Origin: Spirochaetota bacterium
GTDB taxonomy: Bacteria; Spirochaetota; UBA4802; UBA5550
DNA: 5,105 nt
Reading direction: 5' to 3'
NCBI GenBank assembly: GCA_022704585.1
Contig: JAKJGD010000202.1
Span: forward strand, 1-5,105
Shown here piece after piece: positions 1 to 4,151 of this stretch. The translations under genes were made by a program, and so were the position numbers. Positions within the stretch are counted from its first letter, which is position 1. Every line of letters starts with the position of its first letter. The notes below the pieces were generated by a model. That model was not told where the DNA came from. It saw nothing but the letters and a program-made list of their open reading frames with translations, and ran no database searches.

Positions 1-1096
1 GAGGGTTGAGCGCTGCCGCGTCGCCGCTGAACCAGCCGAGGTAGCCGCCGAAGATGTTCCGCACCGACCAGCGGACCGTGCCGTAAAACTCGCGCAGGTA
101 GGGTTTTTCAGCAAGGTGCTTCGGCAGGCGCACGAGCTCCACGATCTCATCCGCCGTGAGGCCCCTGTTCATGCCGCGCACGGTCTGGTCGTGCACGTAC
201 TGGATCGCGTCCCGGTAATCGGCGAGCGTCCCGCTGATTACCGCTGCGCCGGTGACAGGCCGCGAGTGGCAGGGTACCATGAACTCCGCCCCGAGCTTCC
301 GCATTGTTTCAAGCGACCGCGCCCATACCTGCACGTCGCGGTAGCGGGTGCCCCTGATGGTGTAGAGGTTCGGGAACGACCGGTAAAAGTCGTCGGCGGC
401 GATGAGCACCTTTTTCGCCGGCAGCCAGACCACGATCTGGTCGTCGGTCTCGCCCGGCGCGTGGATCAGCTCGAGGTCTATCCCGGCGGCGCGCATCTTC
501 ATCCGCTCGCCTGAGAACGTTTTGTTCGCCCGCCGGTAGGACATCACGGTCTTGTCGTTGAACAGGAGTTCGGGCCCGATGCCGCTGTTGACGAAATCTT
601 TTTTCGGCACGAAGGTGCCGAACATGCGCATGGACCGCCTGTACGTTATCTCCTGCGTTACCGTGGCGACGCGGTCCATCTCGGCCATTGTTTTATCGTG
701 CGCGTAAATATCGACGTCCCCTTTGTTAAGAAAAGCGTCGATGCCTGAAACGTGATCGGTGTGAAAATGGGTGTAGATGATCGCCCTGAGGGGCTTCGCG
801 CTGATTTTATCGAAGGCCTTCTTCACCGGAGAGCCGGCCTCGTTGCTCTCCATCACGTCGATGACGACCGTGCCGTCGGGTCCCACGAGGAGCACCGAAT
901 TGGCCAGGCCGTAGCCGATGGCGACGTATACGCCCTCCGTCACCTTCACGATGTCCCGCTTGAATTCGGCGGTATGCGCCGCCAGCTCCCTGGCCGCGGC
1001 ACCCTGCGCGCCGGCCGGTTCATCGCCTGCACAGGCGAACGAGACAAGCGCGCATGAGAGTATGACGGTCGCGGCCGATGAAATGGATCTCAGCAT
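1..1096 (-). CDS. SdsA1/BDS1-type alkyl sulfatase, metallo-beta-lactamase fold (partial, C-terminus beyond window)
   Basis: Predicted zinc hydrolase that splits sulfate from alkyl sulfate esters, probably outside the cytoplasm. 365 residues are visible from the ATG at 1094-1096 (complement). Residues 1-22 look like a signal peptide; Cys22 in SFAC could be an atypical lipobox. The metallo-beta-lactamase core follows: THFHTDH at 109-115 (HxHxDH metal ligands H110, H112, D114, H115), PGETDDQ at 214-220 with E216, AADDFYRSFPNLYTIRGT at 233-250, and PCHSRP at 275-280 with H277. The FPNLYTIRG block and GYLGWFSGD (351-359) mark the alkyl-sulfatase branch rather than beta-lactamases or glyoxalases. 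Known relatives are about 650 residues, so the rest of the dimerisation domain and the SCP2-like C-terminal domain should lie left of base 1. From remembered SdsA1 numbering, D235 sits where Glu299 is a zinc ligand, so substrate preference may differ. The family call is firm; the substrate is inferred. Confidence 0.9.
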   Translation of the reverse strand, partial: MLRSISSAATVILSCALVSFACAGDEPAGAQGAAARELAAHTAEFKRDIVKVTEGVYVAIGYGLANSVLLVGPDGTVVIDVMESNEAGSPVKKAFDKISAKPLRAIIYTHFHTDHVSGIDAFLNKGDVDIYAHDKTMAEMDRVATVTQEITYRRSMRMFGTFVPKKDFVNSGIGPELLFNDKTVMSYRRANKTFSGERMKMRAAGIDLELIHAPGETDDQIVVWLPAKKVLIAADDFYRSFPNLYTIRGTRYRDVQVWARSLETMRKLGAEFMVPCHSRPVTGAAVISGTLADYRDAIQYVHDQTVRGMNRGLTADEIVELVRLPKHLAEKPYLREFYGTVRWSVRNIFGGYLGWFSGDAAALNP

Positions 1097-1100
1097 GGTG

Positions 1101-1107
1101 CCCCCCT
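1101..1107 (-). promoter_or_regulatory. G-rich ribosome binding site of the alkyl sulfatase gene
   Basis: On the minus strand AGGGGGG stands four bases (CACC) before the ATG at 1096. It is purine-rich and unusually close to the start, but no other in-frame ATG nearby has a better site. It supports the chosen start. Confidence 0.5.
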
Positions 1108-1145
1108 GTTGAGTGGTCTGGTATGATCGGGATTGATATTCGCGG

Positions 1146-1172
1146 CCGGGTCGCCCGGGCGGGTGCCCCCGC
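1146..1172. other. Two adjacent GC-rich hairpins between the two minus-strand genes
   Basis: CCGGG (1146-1150) pairs with CCCGG (1154-1158) over a 3-base loop. GCGGG (1159-1163) pairs with CCCGC (1168-1172) over a 4-base loop. The second touches the stop codon of the 1172-2404 gene. In the minus-strand direction no T-run follows, so intrinsic termination of that gene is not supported. Read on the plus strand the second hairpin is followed by eight Ts (1176-1183), but those bases encode the terminal lysines of the minus-strand gene and no plus-strand gene ends here. The hairpins might slow transcription or shield the mRNA end. Confidence 0.3.
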
Positions 1173-2404
1173 TACTTTTTTTTCGCAACCATCAGGTTTG
1201 ACTGCCCCTGGCCCTGGAGTATGCCGTACCCGAAATTGAATGGAAGCGGAAAACTCGCCCGCGCATAGGCCTGCGCCAGGTCCTCCTGCCTGCGGACGGT
1301 GCAGCCGCCCAGGGACATGTACGGATTATATTTCCCGTACAGGCTGACCTTCCATCTGCCGTCGAAGGCGCCGAATGAAATACCGGAATCGTCCTGCACG
1401 ATGAGTGCGCTCCGCTTCAGGATGAAGTCTTTCAGGGGCGCGTATTTTTCGTCCTGTAAAATGTAGACCGCCGACTTGAGCATGGTCCTCGTGCGGTGGA
1501 GCCGGTTGAAGAAGCGGCCCTCGGGCGTGGCGGTGTCAACGGAGTCCGGCTCGAGCCGCATGGAGAGGTATATCAGCTCGCGCGTGCCTGCCGCGCCGCT
1601 GCCGGTGAAGAGTATCCGTATGCCTGCGACCTGCCGCGCCGCTCCCTGCGCGGGACCGGCTGATACGATGTTACCCGTATTGCCGATGGTTATGTTTTCC
1701 ACGCCCGTTATGGTGAGGCCCATGCGCGCCATGAAAATCAGGAGGGCCGGCGCCGTGCCGGGAAGCAGCGTGTTGTTCATCTCCTGCTTCATGACCTTGG
1801 ACTGGAAGTAGTTGTTCAACCCGTAGAGGTATATACCGCGCTGGATCGGCATGAGCCCGTCCAGGAAGCGGTTCGATGCGTGGTCGCGGAGAAGGGCGGC
1901 GTCGCCCGGCTGTTCCAGCGCGATCATCAGGTAGGTCCGCGCGTCGGGATAGAGGGTAAAGAGATTGATGAAGTCCGCACCGCTCAGAGGATAGAAGGCG
2001 GTGCCGCCTCCGCCCACGGACGGTATGTTGTCGTTACGCCAGGGCCCGATCAGGTCTATCGTCTCTTTCCGGATCATGCCCCAGAGGTTGTCCATGTATG
2101 CGATGTGCGCCCGGTACCGGGGATCGGCAGTCTTGGGCTTGAGCACGCTTGTCCCGCGGACCTCCATCCCTGCGAGGTAGCGCGCCACGTCGTTCCAGTA
2201 GGGGTCGGCTGCCGCTGTCCGGGGCTGCATCAGGCAGGTGACGTTGATGGCAGCGGCCAGCACGGGGAGCAGGAGCACGCACGTCAGGAGGACGTTTTTG
2301 ACCGCGGTGGAAGCGCTTGCCCTGATCAGGTTTTTGCCGTACAGGCGCCTGGTCGACCGGTCAGGGTCCAGCGAGAATAGTTTTTTATCGGGCTCTGTTT
2401 TCAT
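1172..2404 (-). CDS. Secreted or membrane-anchored protein of unknown function
   Basis: 410 residues from the ATG at 2402-2404 (complement). An in-frame TTG at 2413 would add three residues; neither start has a clear ribosome binding site. A basic N-terminal stretch of about 36 residues precedes one hydrophobic segment (about 37-58), followed by TAAAD at 63-67, which could be a signal peptidase site. The protein is therefore either exported or held by a single helix with its body in the periplasm. The body has no catalytic motif I recognise. Distinctive stretches are GPWRNDNIPSVGGGGTAFYPLSGADF (120-145, cited by position), then TLYPDARTYLMIALEQPG at 150-167; I have an unverified memory of similar 'YPxSGxDF ... 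YPxAxTYxxxxLEPxG' hypothetical proteins. A TRRLYGK stretch at 18-24 is Tat-like but too far from the hydrophobic core. The gene reads toward the alkyl sulfatase, 75 bp upstream on the same strand, so co-transcription is possible. Function unknown. Confidence 0.8.
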   Translation of the reverse strand: MKTEPDKKLFSLDPDRSTRRLYGKNLIRASASTAVKNVLLTCVLLLPVLAAAINVTCLMQPRTAAADPYWNDVARYLAGMEVRGTSVLKPKTADPRYRAHIAYMDNLWGMIRKETIDLIGPWRNDNIPSVGGGGTAFYPLSGADFINLFTLYPDARTYLMIALEQPGDAALLRDHASNRFLDGLMPIQRGIYLYGLNNYFQSKVMKQEMNNTLLPGTAPALLIFMARMGLTITGVENITIGNTGNIVSAGPAQGAARQVAGIRILFTGSGAAGTRELIYLSMRLEPDSVDTATPEGRFFNRLHRTRTMLKSAVYILQDEKYAPLKDFILKRSALIVQDDSGISFGAFDGRWKVSLYGKYNPYMSLGGCTVRRQEDLAQAYARASFPLPFNFGYGILQGQGQSNLMVAKKK

Positions 2405-2559
2405 GGGTGCCAACTATATATGCCCGTTGCCCGGTTTAAAGCATTTTTTTTCAATTAATGTTTAAAATTCAGGCACCTGATTCCGGATTGCCCGGTACCG
2501 CCATGTTATAATGATTGCATGCAATTATCAATCATGTTATACTGGCCCTGCAGAACGCC
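2405..2559. other. Divergent intergenic region with stacked short dyads
   Basis: This 155-bp gap separates divergently read genes. Besides the promoter/operator block at 2502-2543 it holds TCAGGCACCTGA (2469-2480, 5-bp arms around CA) and the 8-bp palindrome CGGTACCG (2493-2500). The stretch nearest the minus-strand gene is AT-rich (T-run at about 2443-2450), but I could not find a convincing promoter for that gene. Confidence 0.4.
2502..2543 (+). promoter_or_regulatory. Tandem extended -10 promoters around a 12-bp palindrome
   Basis: CATGTTATA occurs twice (2502-2510 and 2533-2541), 31 bp apart. Each copy forms an extended -10 element: TGT-TATAAT (TATAAT at 2507-2512) and TGT-TATACT (hexamer at 2538-2543). 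Predicted starts are near 2519 and 2550, both upstream of the ATG at 2560. Neither has a good -35; TTGCAT (2515-2520) is correctly placed, 17 bp before the second, but weak. Between them lies the perfect palindrome ATTGCATGCAAT (2514-2525), plus a wider dyad ATGATTG (2511-2517) / CAATCAT (2529-2535). A repressor on the palindrome would cover the first start site and the spacer of the second. The elements are seen in the sequence; regulation is inferred. Confidence 0.5.
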
Positions 2560-3024
2560 ATGAAAGACGGATACGTTAAGATCTATTCCACGCTCAATAT
2601 CGCGGAAGCCCATACGATCGCGTTCCTCCTGGAGAACAACGGGATCGAGGCAGTGATCGAGAACGAGGGCATGACGCCCCTGTTCGGCATGGTTCCCGCG
2701 AAAGACGCGGAAGCGCGGATATGGGTCCTCGGGGACCGGTACGGGGATGCGACCCGGCTCCTGTCCTCCTCCGCAACTGTCGACATATCCGGGAAGAACA
2801 TGGCCCGGTGCAAACGGTGCGGCGAGCTGGTGTGCGACATCTTCGACTACTGCTGGAACTGCATGGCGGACATGCAGACCGGGGAGGAGTACAGCGGAGC
2901 GCAGCCGGTCGATGCGGGGGATGCGGGAAAGCGGCCGGGATGGCCGGCATGGCTTTATCTGGTACTGGTGCTGGGGCTGGTTGCGGCGATGGTGTTTTTC
3001 GCGGTCAAATACATAAAGCAGTGA
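2560..3024 (+). CDS. DUF2007-like domain, zinc ribbon and C-terminal transmembrane helix protein
   Basis: 154 residues. The ATG at 2560 is preferred over an in-frame TTG at 2515 because it begins directly before the conserved domain and lies downstream of both predicted promoters; no strong Shine-Dalgarno is seen. Residues 4-70 (YVKIYSTLNIAEAHTIAFLL onward, to ARIWVLGDRYGDATRLL) match the DUF2007 pattern: an opening strand, a helix placing 'LLENNGIEA', and a closing strand plus helix. DUF2007 is described as a putative signal-transducing, PII-like small domain; its ligand is not established. A treble-clef or zinc-ribbon site follows with CKRC (84-87) and CWNC (98-101), and an extra Cys92. Residues 130-149 form a hydrophobic helix, followed by KYIKQ. 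The likely layout is cytoplasmic domains tethered to the inner membrane by the C-terminal helix. It is divergent from the 1172-2404 gene and shares its upstream region. Domain architecture is fairly secure; the role is unknown. Confidence 0.85.
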   Translation: MKDGYVKIYSTLNIAEAHTIAFLLENNGIEAVIENEGMTPLFGMVPAKDAEARIWVLGDRYGDATRLLSSSATVDISGKNMARCKRCGELVCDIFDYCWNCMADMQTGEEYSGAQPVDAGDAGKRPGWPAWLYLVLVLGLVAAMVFFAVKYIKQ

Positions 3025-3032
3025 ACAATAAA

Positions 3033-3067
3033 AACAGTTAACAGTGAATAGTGTATAGTGAATAGTT
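3033..3067 (+). repeat. Heptamer tandem repeat, five units
   Basis: Five consecutive 7-base units: AACAGTT, AACAGTG, AATAGTG, TATAGTG, AATAGTT. The consensus is AAYAGTG, and a decayed sixth unit (TAGGTGA) follows. The array begins nine bases after the stop of the 2560-3024 gene and marks the change from GC-rich to AT-rich DNA. Short heptamer arrays of this kind are known from intergenic DNA in several bacterial groups; no function can be read here. Confidence 0.65.
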
Positions 3068-3073
3068 TAGGTG

Positions 3074-3106
3074 AATTTCATCCGCTCCGGTGGAGCGGAT
3101 GAAATT
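3074..3106. repeat. Perfect 33-bp hairpin: 15-bp arms, 3-base loop
   Basis: Arm 3074-3088 (AATTTCATCCGCTCC) is exactly complementary to arm 3092-3106 around loop GGT. The stem is long and flawless. It starts 49 bp after the stop of the 2560-3024 gene, which suits an mRNA 3' end, but the bases after it are GTTTG and then an A-run, not a T-run. An ordinary Rho-independent terminator is therefore weakly supported on the plus strand and absent on the minus strand. A REP-like palindromic element or RNA-stabilising stem is the alternative. Confidence 0.7.
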
Positions 3107-3119
3107 GTTTGAAAAAAAT

Positions 3120-3150
3120 AACCACGAATGAACACGAATACACACAAATT
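3120..3150 (+). repeat. Left inverted-repeat arm of the cassette
   Basis: Begins AACCACGAATG and contains three successive 10-base units (CACGAATGAA, CACGAATACA, CACAAATTGA, running to 3152). It pairs with 4085-4115 with mismatches only at arm positions 12, 21, 22 and 27. An A-run (3112-3118) lies just outside it. The arm ends 36 bases before the start of the enclosed gene. Confidence 0.75.
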
Positions 3151-3175
3151 GAAATGAAGGATGTGGATGTATTAT

Positions 3176-3180
3176 AAGGA
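3176..3180 (+). promoter_or_regulatory. Ribosome binding site of the cassette gene
   Basis: AAGGA, six bases before the ATG at 3187, fixes the start of the enclosed gene. No convincing promoter lies between the left repeat arm and this site; TATTAT at 3170-3175 is too close to it. Confidence 0.65.
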
Positions 3181-3186
3181 CTGATA

Positions 3187-4062
3187 ATGAATAAAAAGAA
3201 ATATATATTAAAGTCATTGAAATGGCAGATTATCACCTGGCTTGCAGGTCTTTCTGTATTTATCCTCCTTTCATTTTTTGGATCACAGAAACTTGAACAC
3301 AATCTCACCATTATAGCTTTGATTATATCTATTGTTGTTTTATTGAGCCCATTCTTTGGTATAAAATCATTTATTAAAATATTTGATGGTACATTACGTA
3401 AGATTATTGCGGGAGTCCTCTTCGTTGTTTCTCTAGAATTGACTACATGTTTATTTTTTATAATCGTCACCACATCCAGTTGGGAAAGTAAATATGACAG
3501 GGATTCAAGGCGTGAATATGCGTTGAATGAGACGAAAAGGAATGCGGCCTTGGATAAGATTTACACAATAAAAACAAAGAAAGAGGCTTTTAATTACGTG
3601 ACTCAGGCAATATTAAGGAAAAGGAAACATGAATGTAACGAACTGGGTTTTTTAGAATATAATGTCCTGATTGATTTTCTGGAAAAGAACAGGAAAAGAT
3701 TCGGCAATGAAAACGCCGTTCAAATGCTTTTAATGCTGAATCAATTTTCAGGAGCAGCGGATGGTGAATGGCTGGCTGAGTTGATACCGGAAATCATGCT
3801 TGAAGACCCGGGATCTGTTATCAAGGCACAGTTGAAGATCAAAGGTTTTTTGCTGCCGGAGTTTCAAGATGAGAAAATAATCGGGGGTATTCGCAACTGT
3901 GGTTGTGGATTGCCTGGTTCTTATTACGAAAAGAAAACACTAGAAGAAAGGGAAAGAATAAAAGCAGATATGCGTTTGAGATTAAAAAAACTTATCAATG
4001 ATTCAAATAAAGAATATGTTGTGTATTTAATTACTACATGTTTCAAGGCTGGAGAAAAATAA
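3187..4062 (+). CDS. Three-helix membrane protein of unknown function, cassette cargo
   Basis: 291 residues, ATG with an AAGGA site. I do not recognise the family. The N-terminus is basic (MNKKKYILKSLK), followed by three hydrophobic helices at about 14-31, 40-57 and 73-95. The loop between helices 2 and 3 (KSFIKIFDGTLRK) is basic, so positive-inside rules put the N-terminus in the cytoplasm and the 196-residue C-terminal part outside it. That part is highly charged, probably mostly helical, and holds a CGCG motif (C238, C240) plus lone cysteines at 150 and 285; no enzyme motif is evident. Codons are A/T-rich (many AAA, GAA, ATT, TTT), unlike every neighbour, which points to acquisition from elsewhere. 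The gene sits snugly between inverted repeats: 36 bp after the left arm, and its stop is 22 bp before the right arm. No terminator hairpin follows. A membrane stress, toxin/immunity or phage-defence role would be speculation. Confidence 0.8.
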   Translation: MNKKKYILKSLKWQIITWLAGLSVFILLSFFGSQKLEHNLTIIALIISIVVLLSPFFGIKSFIKIFDGTLRKIIAGVLFVVSLELTTCLFFIIVTTSSWESKYDRDSRREYALNETKRNAALDKIYTIKTKKEAFNYVTQAILRKRKHECNELGFLEYNVLIDFLEKNRKRFGNENAVQMLLMLNQFSGAADGEWLAELIPEIMLEDPGSVIKAQLKIKGFLLPEFQDEKIIGGIRNCGCGLPGSYYEKKTLEERERIKADMRLRLKKLINDSNKEYVVYLITTCFKAGEK

Positions 4063-4084
4063 TTACAAAGTATGCATGCAGATG

Positions 4085-4115
4085 AATTAGTGTTCATTCG
4101 TGTACATTCGTGGTT
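4085..4115 (-). repeat. Right inverted-repeat arm of the cassette
   Basis: In reverse complement it begins AACCACGAATG, like the left arm, and continues with 10-base units CACGAATGTA, CACGAATGAA and CACTAATTCA. As at the left end, an A-run in the same orientation (4116-4118 complement) flanks it outside. It ends 24 bp before the ribosome binding site of the sulfatase gene. Confidence 0.75.
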
Positions 4116-4127
4116 TTTCCCGAGCAG

Positions 4128-4133
4128 TATAAT
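4128..4133 (+). promoter_or_regulatory. Possible -10 element of the sulfatase gene
   Basis: A perfect TATAAT hexamer lies 18 bases before the sulfatase ATG, just outside the right repeat arm. The start it predicts (about 4140) falls at the Shine-Dalgarno, so any leader would be minimal. At 15-18 bp spacing the -35 position falls inside the repeat arm and shows no TTGACA-like sequence. It may be a promoter remnant or chance. Confidence 0.25.
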
Positions 4134-4139
4134 TGATTC

Positions 4140-4144
4140 GGAGG
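4140..4144 (+). promoter_or_regulatory. Ribosome binding site of the sulfatase gene
   Basis: GGAGG, seven bases before ATG 4152: a canonical Shine-Dalgarno. It selects this start over the in-frame ATG five codons downstream (residue 6), and that choice keeps the basic N-region ahead of the twin-arginine motif. Confidence 0.85.
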
Positions 4145-4151
4145 TTGCATC

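Larger units (their letters stand above)
3120..4115 (+). mobile_element. Putative non-autonomous cassette bounded by 31-bp inverted repeats
   Basis: An approximately 1-kb unit whose ends (3120-3150, and 4085-4115 read in reverse complement) align without gaps at 27 of 31 positions. The single complete gene inside (3187-4062) is AT-rich: 22 of 60 bases are G/C at 3241-3300, against 42 of 60 at 4321-4380 in the next gene. No transposase, integrase or recombinase motif is present inside, and no target-site duplication is obvious just outside the arms. The arrangement fits a MITE-like or transposase-dependent cargo cassette inserted between the 2560-3024 gene and the sulfatase. Alternatively, the two arms could be separate copies of a dispersed intergenic repeat that happen to face each other. 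Structure seen; mobility inferred. Confidence 0.45.

Noticed and set aside
498..508. TTCATCCGCTC shared with the arm of the 3074-3106 hairpin
   Set aside because: An 11-base match within the coding sequence of the alkyl sulfatase (ERMKM codons) with no surrounding similarity; best taken as chance.
116..1112. Several plus-strand open frames opposite the alkyl sulfatase
   Set aside because: All are complementary to a reading frame with intact metal-binding motifs and carry no motifs themselves.
1159..1183. Plus-strand hairpin plus eight Ts resembling an intrinsic terminator
   Set aside because: No plus-strand gene ends there, and the T-run is explained by lysine codons at the end of the minus-strand gene.
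1880..2380. Plus-strand open frame of 166 codons
   Set aside because: Antisense to the 1172-2404 gene, whose signal segment and ordered hydrophobic pattern are much more protein-like; no ribosome binding site or domain.
3033..3152. CRISPR array
   Set aside because: Repeats are 7 and 10 bases long, directly adjacent and without unique spacers of regular length; no cas gene is present.
3078..3473. Minus-strand open frame of 131 codons in the AT-rich region
   Set aside because: It runs through the hairpin, the left repeat arm and the start of the membrane protein gene in antisense; composition is explained by AT-rich DNA.
4073..4080. TGCATGCA palindrome after the cassette gene, similar to the core of the 2514-2525 palindrome
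   Set aside because: Only the self-complementary core GCATGC is shared, and flanks differ; too short to claim a second operator.
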